NCBI RefSeq assembly: GCF_904528075.1
Contig: NZ_LR882035.1
Span: forward strand, 1,116,001 to 1,180,000
Direction of reading: 5' to 3'
Source: Agreia sp. COWG
GTDB taxonomy: Bacteria > Actinomycetota > Actinomycetes > Actinomycetales > Microbacteriaceae
Length of the DNA: 64,000 nucleotides
Shown: piece by piece, positions 37,368 to 44,981 of the stretch
How the letters are laid out: each line of letters begins with the position of its first letter
Position numbering within the stretch: position 1 is the first letter of the stretch
Translations under genes and position numbers: made by a program
The notes under the pieces: generated by a model
The model's input: only the letters and a program-made list of their open reading frames with translations
Database searches by the model: none
Told to the model about the DNA's origin: nothing

Positions 37368-38872
37368 TGGCTCGATTGGATGCCCTGCTCGGCAGGGTGC
37401 AGATGTACAGGCTGGTCAGTCTCGCGCTGGCAGTGATCGCCGCGATTGCCGTGGTCGAGAGCCTTGCGGGGGTGCTCGGTTTTCCGGTGCTCGACCTGCT
37501 CGCCTCGCTGGCCACCGTACTCGTCGCATGCGTGGTGGCGAACCGGGTGATGGCGCTGCTCTTCAGGGTCCGACCCCACACTGAGTCGTCCATCATCACC
37601 GCGCTTCTGCTGTTCTTTCTCTTCTTTCCGACGAGCGACGGGCAGGAGCTGCTGACCGTCGCCCTCGTCTCGGCGATCGCCGTAGCATCGAAGTACGTCA
37701 TCGCCTGGCGTGGTCGGCACATCTTCAACCCCGCCGCGATCGGTGCCGTCATCATCACCCTGACGCAACTGAACGCGTCGGTATGGTGGGTCGCCACCCC
37801 CGTTCTCTTGCCGTTCGTCGTTATCGGTGCGGCTCTGGTGCTCTACCGCACACGACAGCTGCCGATGGGCGTCGCGTTCATCGTTGTCGCTACCATCCTC
37901 ACGGCGGTCACCCAGGCGTCGTTCGGAAGAGCCCTCCCCGATGCCCTCGTCTACGCGCTCGGATCGACGCCCATCCTGTTCCTCGCGGGCTTCATGCTCA
38001 CGGAGCCGCTGACGCTACCGCCGCGGCAGTGGCAGCGGTTGGCCCTCGCAGCGGTCGTGGGGGTGCTCTTCTCTGTGCCGTTCTCGATCGGTCCCGTCTT
38101 CTCGAGCCCCGAGTTGGCGCTCGTCGTAGGCAACCTCCTGGCGTTCCTCGTCGGGCAGCGCCGCGGCGTCAGCCTCGAGTTCGCCAGCGCCGAGCAACTG
38201 ACGCCGTCGACCACGGAGTTCACCTTCTCATCACACCGGCCCGTCTCCTTCCGCGCCGGCCAATACATCGAACTGTCCGTCCCGCACTCGGGGGCAGACC
38301 GATCGGGTACGAGGCGGGTGTTCAGCATCGCCAGCGCTCCGAGCAACCCGCACGAGGTACGAGTCGGTGTGCGAATGGGCGAGTCCCCATCGAGCTTCAA
38401 GCGAGCGCTCGGTTCGCTGCGTCCCGGCCAGAAGATCCGGGCGAACCTCGTTGCCGGCGACTTCCTGCTGCCGACCGACCGGGCACGCAAGGTGCTGCTG
38501 GTGGCGGGCGGCATCGGCATCACACCGTTCATCAGCCAACTCGAACACGACGCTGCGGAGAGTGAGGCCAGGGACCTGGTTCTGTTCTACGCCGTTCGCG
38601 AGCACACCGAGCTGGCGTACTTCGAGACGCTCAGACGGCTGGGAACCAGGGTCGTGCTGTTGGCGCCGGAATCGCCGTCCCAGCTGCCGGACGGGTGGGC
38701 TTATGCCGGTTCCGGGCGCATCACCGCCGACGTCATCGAGAAGTACGTTCCCGACTTCGCCGAGAGGGTGTCTTTCGTCTCCGGGCCACCCCGTCTCGTC
38801 GGGGCAGTGCGCACAACGCTTCGCCGCATGGGCGTGCGTCGGGTGAAGACGGATGCCTTCTCGGGCTACTGA
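37367..38872 (+). CDS. NqrB/RnfD-like membrane domain fused to an FAD/NAD(P)-binding reductase
   Basis: A 501-residue two-part protein. Residues about 14-265 form eight to ten transmembrane helices with NqrB/RnfD landmarks: W-R-G-R-H-I-F-N-P-A-A (about residues 112-122) and F-M-L-T-E-P-L-T-L-P-P (about 208-218). The S/T-G-A-T flavinylation site of NqrB and RnfD is absent. Residues about 280-501 are a ferredoxin-NADP-reductase-like module: R-A-G-Q-Y-I near 297, R-R-V-F-S-I-A-S (FAD), A-G-G-I-G-I-T-P near 380 (nicotinamide) and V-S-G-P-P. No [2Fe-2S] cysteines follow. It likely moves electrons from NAD(P)H across the membrane to the FMN lipoprotein. Confidence 0.88.
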   Translation: MARLDALLGRVQMYRLVSLALAVIAAIAVVESLAGVLGFPVLDLLASLATVLVACVVANRVMALLFRVRPHTESSIITALLLFFLFFPTSDGQELLTVALVSAIAVASKYVIAWRGRHIFNPAAIGAVIITLTQLNASVWWVATPVLLPFVVIGAALVLYRTRQLPMGVAFIVVATILTAVTQASFGRALPDALVYALGSTPILFLAGFMLTEPLTLPPRQWQRLALAAVVGVLFSVPFSIGPVFSSPELALVVGNLLAFLVGQRRGVSLEFASAEQLTPSTTEFTFSSHRPVSFRAGQYIELSVPHSGADRSGTRRVFSIASAPSNPHEVRVGVRMGESPSSFKRALGSLRPGQKIRANLVAGDFLLPTDRARKVLLVAGGIGITPFISQLEHDAAESEARDLVLFYAVREHTELAYFETLRRLGTRVVLLAPESPSQLPDGWAYAGSGRITADVIEKYVPDFAERVSFVSGPPRLVGAVRTTLRRMGVRRVKTDAFSGY

Positions 38873-38913
38873 CGAGCGGCTCTCCGGGTTACGGCGAACC
38901 GAGCCTCAATCAC

Positions 38914-38950
38914 AACAGTGGTGCAGCGACGATGTCGCTGCACCACTGTT
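38914..38950. terminator. Strong bidirectional terminator
   Basis: A perfect 17-bp stem (AACAGTGGTGCAGCGAC and complement) with loop GAT between the convergent flavin operon and the following minus-strand gene. It ends in TGTT on both strands. Confidence 0.8.
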
Positions 38951-38982
38951 CGTTAAGCGGCTTCTGCCGTCGTTCGCGTGCG

Positions 38983-39897
38983 TCAGGCGTTGCGCGGCGG
39001 GAACGCGTTGACCGGGGGCGGCGTGGCGTCGTCGGAAGCGCCCTCGGCCTCTCGGCGGCGCTCGATGGCGTTGATGTTCGCCAGAACGCGCTGTGTCTCG
39101 ACCCGGGCGGCGCGCTGTTCTGCCGACTCGGTGTCACCCTCACGTGGAGCGTCGTTCTGCGTCGGGGCTGACGGCTCGGCGGTCGGCGTGTTCGACGTGG
39201 GGCTGGCGGCGTCGGGAGCGGCCTCGCCTGCCGGTGCCAGCCGCGGCGTCGAGTTCTGCGGGGTGGGTGCCTGGACGCGCGGCTGCGGCTGTGCCGGAGT
39301 GATGACCGTCGTCGCCTCGGACTCGGGCTTCATGAACTGCTCGTGATGCTGCTGCGCGACCCAGTCGTCTTGCTGGCGGGCCAGCATCTTCTCCGCATCG
39401 TCGTCTTCGAGCTTCCACCGGTCGAGATCATTGAGGAAGGCCTTCCGAGTGCGCCCCGGCTTGTCTTGCCATTCGATGAGGCGATCACGGAACTCGATGA
39501 CGGCGGGTTCGACGTGGTAGCCGAATGTGGCCGAATTGCGGCGCATGACAGACAGCGAATGAGCGGCCCAGTTCGCGGCGACGTCGGAGTTCTTGATGGG
39601 CAGCAGTCGAACCTGAATGTCGGCCTGGCCGACTGCCCGGTCAGACAGGATCTGCTCCTGAGGGGTGAGAGAGTTCCAGACGGATGCCTGCTCTGCCGCA
39701 TCGACGAGGGCGGCGATTGCTGCCACCTTCAGCTCGCGGTCGTGCTTCGCGAGCAGTCGCTTGATCGAGTTGCTCGCGATCCAGGCGCCGAGCAGCGCCG
39801 CGACGATGATCGCCACCGCGGGGAGCACGATGCCGGACACGACAAACCGTCCGTTGTTCGAGTTGAGCCAGTCTACGAAGCCGTTCCACCATTCCAT
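38983..39897 (-). CDS. Membrane-anchored protein with long disordered tail, function unknown
   Basis: A 304-residue protein. One N-terminal transmembrane helix (about residues 16-40: a run of Val, Ile, Ala, Leu) is followed by a helical, charged cytosolic region (residues 45-195, with K-H-D-R-E-L-K-V and W-K-L-E-D-D-D-A-E) and a Pro/Ala/Thr-rich tail (195-304). I recognise no enzymatic motif. The ATG at 39897 starts right before W-W-N-G-F-V-D-W-L; an upstream extension is not supported and a TAGTGT box lies seven bases before this ATG. Single gene. Confidence 0.65.
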   Translation of the reverse strand: MEWWNGFVDWLNSNNGRFVVSGIVLPAVAIIVAALLGAWIASNSIKRLLAKHDRELKVAAIAALVDAAEQASVWNSLTPQEQILSDRAVGQADIQVRLLPIKNSDVAANWAAHSLSVMRRNSATFGYHVEPAVIEFRDRLIEWQDKPGRTRKAFLNDLDRWKLEDDDAEKMLARQQDDWVAQQHHEQFMKPESEATTVITPAQPQPRVQAPTPQNSTPRLAPAGEAAPDAASPTSNTPTAEPSAPTQNDAPREGDTESAEQRAARVETQRVLANINAIERRREAEGASDDATPPPVNAFPPRNA

Positions 39898-39991
39898 GAG
39901 GCGAACACTACGACGCGACCGCGCACACGTCGGCGCGACGGGCCGAGGATCGACGGATTCGTGACCGCGCCTGGCGGCGGCGCTTCGGGCG

Positions 39992-40225
39992 TCAGCCGAA
40001 GCAGTCTCGAGCGTCGTCGAGCGACCAGAAATCACCCAGGTCGATGAGCCTCGTCGTGTTGGCGACCAATCGCCGCGCTGCGTAGCGAGGAGAACTCGGA
40101 TCGCTCGACTCTTCGATGTAGCCGACGACTCGGCCTGAGGGATGCACGACCCGCCAGAACCCGGAACGAAGCGATACCAATGCGGTGACGCTAAAGGTGG
40201 TGATCGACGGTGCTGCGGTTCTCAT
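39992..40225 (-). CDS. Small soluble protein, function unknown
   Basis: A 77-residue protein with the central stretch G-F-W-R-V-V-H-P-S-G-R-V-V-G-Y-I (about residues 22-37) followed by Y-A-A-R-R-L-V-A-N. It looks like a small beta-sheet-then-helix fold found, unannotated, in several Microbacteriaceae as far as I recall. No motif indicates a role. It lies between two minus-strand genes with its own ATG and an upstream CAGGAGTCGTC region that may serve for ribosome binding. A longer open frame that includes it runs antiparallel-out-of-frame through the neighbouring reductase and is not coding. Confidence 0.55.
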   Translation of the reverse strand: MRTAAPSITTFSVTALVSLRSGFWRVVHPSGRVVGYIEESSDPSSPRYAARRLVANTTRLIDLGDFWSLDDARDCFG

Positions 40226-40302
40226 GACGACTCCTGTCTGTGTGCCGGCCCTGGATTCTCGTTGTTCTCGGAGAGTAGAGCCGACCACCGACAGTGGTCG
40301 GG

Positions 40303-41310
40303 TCAGAGGCCGGTGCCGTGAACCGCGTGGGGGTCGATAGCCGCCAGTTCTGCCGCATCGAGCGGGGCGGCGTTCAAGGCGTCGAGGTTCTGATCGAGCT
40401 GTTCGACGCTCGATGCCCCAACGAGTGCGCTGGTCACCTGTGGCTGGCGCAGCACCCAGGTCAGGGCGAGCTGTGCAAGCGTCTGGCCGCGGTTCTCGGC
40501 GATGGTGTTGAGGGCGCGCGCCCTGGACAGATAGGCCTCGTTCAGCCTCGTCTGGGGCAGGAAGCGGCTCGTCGCTGCGCGGGAGCCCTCGGGAATCGTT
40601 CCGTTCAGGTACCGGTCGGTCAGAAGCCCCTGAGCCAGGGGAGAGAAGACGATGCTTCCGGCACCGACCTCGTCGAGCACGGGCAACAAGCCCTCGTGTT
40701 CGATGTGCCGGTCGAACATGGAGTATCGAGGCTGGTGGATGAGAAGCGGCACGCGCAGCTCTTTCAGAGCCGCGTGCATGCGTCGGGTGTCGTCGGGCCC
40801 GTAGTTGGAGACCCCCACGTAGAGAGCCTTGCCCTGGGTGACGGCGCTCGCGAGCGCGCCCGCGGTTTCTTCGATCGGCGTCTCGGGGTCTGGGCGGTGA
40901 TGGTAGAACACGTCGACGTAGTCGATTCCGAGGCGACCGAGACTCGCGTCGAGAGAGGAGAGAAGGTATTTGCGGGATCCGAAGTCCCCGTAGGGACCAG
41001 GCCACATGTCGTAGCCCGCCTTCGACGAGATGATCAGCTCGTCGCGGTAGCCGCGAAAGTCCTGCGCGAAGATCTCTCCGAAGTTCTTCTCCGCTGAACC
41101 ATAGGGAGGGCCGTAGTTGTTGGCCAGGTCGAAATGCGTCACTCCGCGGTCGAAGGCCCGCCGCAGGATCGCGCGCTGGGATTCGCGCGTGCGGGTGTCG
41201 CCGAAGTTGTGCCACAGCCCGAGCGACAGGGCCGGAAGCTTCAGACCACTCCGTCCCACCCTGTTGAAGTGCATGGATTCGTACCGGTCGTTCGCCGCGA
41301 GATAAGTCAC
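40303..41310 (-). CDS. Aldo/keto reductase, YghZ/GprA-like (L-glyceraldehyde 3-phosphate reductase type)
   Basis: A 335-residue NADPH-dependent AKR. It follows the YghZ layout: Y-L-A-A-N-D-R-Y near residues 3-10, L-S-L-G-L-W-H-N-F-G near 28-37, D-L-A-N-N-Y-G-P-P-Y-G-S-A near 60-72 with the tetrad Asp and Tyr, S-S-K-A-G-Y-D-M-W-P-G-P-Y-G near 92-105 with the Lys, and F-Y-H-H-R-P-D-P near 136-143 with the His. In Escherichia coli this enzyme reduces L-glyceraldehyde 3-phosphate and detoxifies methylglyoxal. The GTG at 41310 gives the E. coli-like N-terminus and has a TACGGT box exactly six bases upstream. Confidence 0.88.
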   Translation of the reverse strand: MTYLAANDRYESMHFNRVGRSGLKLPALSLGLWHNFGDTRTRESQRAILRRAFDRGVTHFDLANNYGPPYGSAEKNFGEIFAQDFRGYRDELIISSKAGYDMWPGPYGDFGSRKYLLSSLDASLGRLGIDYVDVFYHHRPDPETPIEETAGALASAVTQGKALYVGVSNYGPDDTRRMHAALKELRVPLLIHQPRYSMFDRHIEHEGLLPVLDEVGAGSIVFSPLAQGLLTDRYLNGTIPEGSRAATSRFLPQTRLNEAYLSRARALNTIAENRGQTLAQLALTWVLRQPQVTSALVGASSVEQLDQNLDALNAAPLDAAELAAIDPHAVHGTGL

Positions 41311-41316
41311 GCCATA

Positions 41317-41322
41317 ACCGTA
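41317..41322 (-). promoter_or_regulatory. -10 box TACGGT, leaderless geometry
   Basis: Minus strand TACGGT-TATGGC-GTG. The same hexamer and spacing as upstream of the polyketide synthase and of the small acidic protein. Confidence 0.55.
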
Positions 41323-41546
41323 AGGCACGTCGACGAGGGTGGCGACGGCACGAGAGGCGTCTTGTCCTCCCGCGCCCCCTTCGTCGCCTCGTTCTGCACA
41401 GATGGTGTGCCCGCACGCGCACGGCGAGCGACGGGCCAGCAGTCTTGATCCACCGGGGCGGGACCGAATCCACTGGCACGAGTGCCGGTCCCGTTCCGGA
41501 CCATCGAAGACACAAGCGACCGACACATCAAACAAAGGAGAGCACC

Positions 41547-42107
41547 GTGACCGATACAGTGACGCTGACCGGCGTCGTGGCCACAAAGCCCGAGAACGTC
41601 CGCACCAACAAGGGCCTGACGGTCGCCAACTTCAGGCTGGCATCGAGCCAGAGGCGACTCGACCGCGTGACCGGGCTGTGGGTCGACGCAGACACCAACT
41701 GGTACACGATCAACGCCTACCGTTGGCTGGCCAACAACGTGGCGAACTCCCTCGAGGTCGGCCAGCACGTGGTCGTCACCGGGCGCTTGCGCGTGCGCAA
41801 CTGGACCAGCGGAGACAAGAAGGGCACTGCGATCGAGGTCGATGTCGACGCCATCGGTCACGACCTTGCATTCGGGGTCTCTCAGTTCCAACGGCTCAAA
41901 GCTGCCGTGCCCATCGATCAGGCCGGCGCGTCCGCGCACGACCAGGGCTTCGACCCCGGAGTGTCGGACGACCCCGCACAGGCGGGCGAGGGCGAGCAGT
42001 GGAGTACGCCGCTTGCAACGGGCGACGCGGCGATCGAGGTACCCGACGACACGGCATCTCTCGAGTCGCAGACGGCTCGCAGCGACGCAGACAAGGTCCC
42101 GTTCTGA
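41547..42107 (+). CDS. ssb: Single-stranded DNA-binding protein (paralogue)
   Basis: A 186-residue OB-fold SSB. The core shows L-T-G-V-V-A-T-K-P-E near residues 7-16, F-R-L-A-S-S-Q-R-R near 30-38, W-Y-T-I-N-A-Y near 52-58 and V-V-T-G-R-L-R-V-R-N-W near 76-86. The tail is acidic and ends D-K-V-P-F, a variant of the D-D-D-I/L-P-F tip that recruits partner proteins. The gene is not next to rpsF, rpsR or rplI, so it is probably the second SSB, which in other actinobacteria acts in competence or chromosome segregation. The GTG follows AAAGGAG. Confidence 0.88.
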   Translation: MTDTVTLTGVVATKPENVRTNKGLTVANFRLASSQRRLDRVTGLWVDADTNWYTINAYRWLANNVANSLEVGQHVVVTGRLRVRNWTSGDKKGTAIEVDVDAIGHDLAFGVSQFQRLKAAVPIDQAGASAHDQGFDPGVSDDPAQAGEGEQWSTPLATGDAAIEVPDDTASLESQTARSDADKVPF

Positions 42108-42209
42108 CCCGGCACAGATCCTGCCGGTTCGGGGCAGCCCAGCGTGCCCCCGTGTGCGCTCACCTAGACTCGGTGGGGGCATCCGGGGGATACGGCGAAA
42201 GAGGGCAGC

Positions 42210-42752
42210 GTGAGGCGCACGACAGTACTGAAGAGGGCCGGTCGGCAGAACGCTCGGGCGCGGCGGCTGCGGGGCATTCTGCCGGCGGCGTTGGCCGGGG
42301 TGGCGCTCGCTGTCGTTCTCGCAGGATGCGTGGCCGAGACGACACCGACCCCATCACCCGTGGCCTCGGTATCCGAGACAACCGCCCCATCCACGCCGAC
42401 GTCCAGCAGCGCCCCGGCCGCGGCGTTCGTGCCGGGCGGAACGGCCGCCCAGAACAAGCCGTTTTTCGATGCGGTCAACGAACAGGTCGTCGCGGCGGCG
42501 GGCAACGGGGCCGATGGGCCCGCCTTCATCACTGCGCTTCGCTCGGGCGGATTCCCGGTTGAGGCGATGGAGGTCACGCCCGACATCACGACGGTCGGTG
42601 TCAAAGCCGACTCCATCCAGTTCTCCGTTCACGCCGCGGACGCGTGTCTCATCGGCCAGTGGTCGAACCTCAGTGGGTACACGAGCATCGTCGCCGCGCC
42701 GCTATCCACTGGCAAATGCCTTATCGGACAGACCCGCGCGATCGACTTCTAG
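42210..42752 (+). CDS. Secreted lipoprotein (DUF6993-like)
   Basis: A 180-residue lipoprotein: basic N-terminus, hydrophobic stretch and lipobox V-L-A-G-C (Cys near residue 40), then a Thr/Ser/Pro linker to about 75 and a small globular domain with F-F-D-A-V-N-E-Q-V near 84-92, F-P-V-E-A-M-E-V-T near 113-121 and two cysteines (C-L-I-G-Q-W, C-L-I-G-Q-T) that may form a disulphide. The arrangement matches an uncharacterised actinobacterial domain. GTG start; a TAGACT box lies about 40 bases upstream. It may be read through into ettA, though that has its own promoter. Confidence 0.7.
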   Translation: MRRTTVLKRAGRQNARARRLRGILPAALAGVALAVVLAGCVAETTPTPSPVASVSETTAPSTPTSSSAPAAAFVPGGTAAQNKPFFDAVNEQVVAAAGNGADGPAFITALRSGGFPVEAMEVTPDITTVGVKADSIQFSVHAADACLIGQWSNLSGYTSIVAAPLSTGKCLIGQTRAIDF

Positions 42753-42779
42753 ACCGAGGGGCGCGCCGCCCTCGCCCCG

Positions 42780-42785
42780 TACACT
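42780..42785 (+). promoter_or_regulatory. -10 box TACACT for ettA, leaderless geometry
   Basis: TACACT plus GGAGTA reaches the ATG at 42792. The GGAG is too close to the ATG to work as a normal Shine-Dalgarno sequence, favouring leaderless initiation. Confidence 0.55.
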
Positions 42786-42791
42786 GGAGTA

Positions 42792-44474
42792 ATGGCCGAA
42801 TATATCTACTCGATGGTCCGCGCCCGCAAGGCCGTGGGAGACAAGCTCATTCTCGACGACGTCACGATGGCGTTCCTGCCGGGGGCGAAGATCGGGGTCG
42901 TCGGTCCGAACGGCGCGGGAAAGTCCACGATCCTCAAGATCATGGCGGGCCTCGACACGCCCTCCAACGGTGAGGCCCGGCTCAGCCCCGGCTACAGCGT
43001 CGGCATCCTGATGCAGGAGCCCGAGCTCGACGAGTCGAAGACCGTTCTCGAGAACGTTCAAGAGGGCGTCGGCCCCATCAAGGGAAAGGTCGACCGCTTC
43101 AACGAGATCGGCCTCGCTATGGCAGAACCCGATGCCGACTTCGACGCCCTGCTGGCCGAGATGGGAACACTGCAGGAGGAGATCGACGCTGCCGACGCGT
43201 GGGATCTCGACTCCCAGCTCGAGCAGGCGATGGATGCGTTGCGCACTCCGCCCGGCGATTACAGCGTGGCCAACCTGTCGGGTGGTGAGAAGCGCCGCGT
43301 CGCCCTCACGAAGCTCCTGCTGCAGAAGCCCGATCTGCTGCTGCTCGACGAGCCGACGAACCACCTCGACGCCGAGAGCGTCCTCTGGCTCGAGCAGCAC
43401 CTGGCCAAGTACCCCGGCGCCGTGCTCGCCGTCACTCACGACCGGTACTTCCTCGACCACGTGGCCGAGTGGATCGCCGAGGTCGACCGTGGAAAGCTCT
43501 ACCCCTACGAGGGCAACTACTCCACCTACCTCGAGAAGAAGCAGGAGCGCCTGCAGGTGCAGGGCAAGAAAGACGCCAAGCTCGCGAAGCGCCTGTCGAG
43601 CGAACTCGAATGGGTTCGATCGAACGCGAAGGGACGCCAGGTCAAGTCGAAGGCTCGACTCGCCCGCTACGAAGAGATGGCGGCCGAGGCCGAGAAGACG
43701 CGCAAGCTCGACTTCGAGGAGCTCGTCATCCCCGTCGGACCGCGGCTCGGCTCGCAGGTCATCGACGCGAAGGACCTCAAGAAGGGCTTCGGCGAACGCG
43801 TCCTCATCGACGGGCTCAGCTTCACCCTTCCCCGCAACGGCATCGTCGGTGTGATCGGCCCGAACGGCGTCGGCAAGTCCACGCTCTTCAAGACCATCAC
43901 AGGCATCGAGCCGCTCGACTCCGGAAACCTGAAGATCGGCGAGACCGTCGACATCTCGTACGTCGATCAAGACAGAGGCGGCATCGACCCGCAGAAGACG
44001 CTCTGGGAGGTCGTGTCCGACGGCCAGGACTACATCCAGGTCGGCCGCACCGAGATCCCGTCGCGCGGCTACGTGTCGCAGTTCGGATTCAAGGGCCCCG
44101 ACCAGCAGAAGAAGGCCGGTGTGCTCTCCGGTGGAGAGCGCAACCGCCTGAACCTGGCGCTCACCCTCAAACAGGGCGGCAACCTGCTGCTTCTCGATGA
44201 GCCCACAAACGACCTCGACGTCGAGACCCTGTCGAGCCTCGAGAACGCCCTCCTCGAATTCCCCGGATGCGCTGTGGTCATCACACACGACCGGTGGTTC
44301 CTCGACCGCATCGCCACACACATCCTGGCCTACGAGGGAACAGAGGAGGCTCCGTCGAACTGGCACTGGTTCGAGGGGAACTTCGAGTCCTACGAGCAGA
44401 ACAAGATCGAGCGCCTCGGGCCGGATGCGGCGAAGCCGAACCGTTCGGCCTACCGCAAGCTCACCCGCGACTGA
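42792..44474 (+). CDS. ettA: Energy-dependent translational throttle protein EttA (ABC-F)
   Basis: EttA binds the ribosomal E site and gates the first peptide bonds according to the ATP/ADP ratio. The 560-residue ABC-F protein has two ATPase domains without membrane segments: Walker A G-P-N-G-A-G-K-S-T near residues 39-47 and G-P-N-G-V-G-K-S-T near 357-365, signatures L-S-G-G-E-K-R-R near 161-168 and L-S-G-G-E-R-N-R near 445-452, and both L-L-L-D-E-P-T-N Walker B motifs. Between them is the P-site tRNA interaction motif region, a charged coiled helical pair (Y-L-E-K-K-Q-E-R). It precedes a thioesterase gene by 12 bp. Confidence 0.95.
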   Translation: MAEYIYSMVRARKAVGDKLILDDVTMAFLPGAKIGVVGPNGAGKSTILKIMAGLDTPSNGEARLSPGYSVGILMQEPELDESKTVLENVQEGVGPIKGKVDRFNEIGLAMAEPDADFDALLAEMGTLQEEIDAADAWDLDSQLEQAMDALRTPPGDYSVANLSGGEKRRVALTKLLLQKPDLLLLDEPTNHLDAESVLWLEQHLAKYPGAVLAVTHDRYFLDHVAEWIAEVDRGKLYPYEGNYSTYLEKKQERLQVQGKKDAKLAKRLSSELEWVRSNAKGRQVKSKARLARYEEMAAEAEKTRKLDFEELVIPVGPRLGSQVIDAKDLKKGFGERVLIDGLSFTLPRNGIVGVIGPNGVGKSTLFKTITGIEPLDSGNLKIGETVDISYVDQDRGGIDPQKTLWEVVSDGQDYIQVGRTEIPSRGYVSQFGFKGPDQQKKAGVLSGGERNRLNLALTLKQGGNLLLLDEPTNDLDVETLSSLENALLEFPGCAVVITHDRWFLDRIATHILAYEGTEEAPSNWHWFEGNFESYEQNKIERLGPDAAKPNRSAYRKLTRD

Positions 44475-44486
44475 CGCGGGGACTCG

Positions 44487-44981
44487 ATGCGTCTGCACGT
44501 GCCCATCCGCCTGCGCTGGTCAGACCTCGACGCTTACGGACATGTCAATAACGCCGAGATGCTGCGCCTGCTCGAAGAGGCGCGCATCGAGGCGTTCTGG
44601 CGGACGGATCCCGGAGCGCCCGAGTCGGCGGTCGGTGCGTCGACTGCCGTGCTCGATGGTCGCCCGGGTGCGGACACCCTCACCTTGATCGCTCGCCAGG
44701 AGATCGAATACCTCGCGCCCGTGCCCTACCTCCGGCAGCCGGTAGACATCCAGCTGTGGCTCGGGCGTCTCGGCGGCGCGAGCCTCGAGGTCTGCTACGA
44801 GGTCTGCAGCCCGGTGGGCGTCGAACCTGCCGTGATCTACACCCGCGCAGCGACGACGATCGTGCTGGTGGATGCGACGACCCAGCGACCGCGCCGGATC
44901 AACGACATCGAGAGGGCGGCCTGGGAACCCTACCTGGATGCCCCGGTGGAGTTCGCCAAGCGCACCCCTCGAGCAGGTTAG
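44487..44981 (+). CDS. Acyl-CoA thioesterase (hotdog fold, 4HBT type)
   Basis: A 164-residue hotdog-fold enzyme that hydrolyses acyl-CoA. The family motif is clear: V-P-I-R-L-R-W-S-D-L-D-A-Y-G-H-V-N-N-A near residues 5-23, with the catalytic Asp, then R-L-L-E-E-A-R-I-E-A-F near 27-37. The substrate chain length is unknown. It lies 12 bp after ettA, so is probably co-transcribed. Its stop codon overlaps the stop of the convergent protease gene by four bases. Confidence 0.85.
   Translation: MRLHVPIRLRWSDLDAYGHVNNAEMLRLLEEARIEAFWRTDPGAPESAVGASTAVLDGRPGADTLTLIARQEIEYLAPVPYLRQPVDIQLWLGRLGGASLEVCYEVCSPVGVEPAVIYTRAATTIVLVDATTQRPRRINDIERAAWEPYLDAPVEFAKRTPRAG

Noticed and set aside
40226..41515. Minus-strand frame joining the 77-residue protein to sequence opposite the YghZ-like gene's own frame
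   Set aside because: The part overlapping the reductase is Arg/Pro-rich noise; only the ATG-started 77 residues look like protein.
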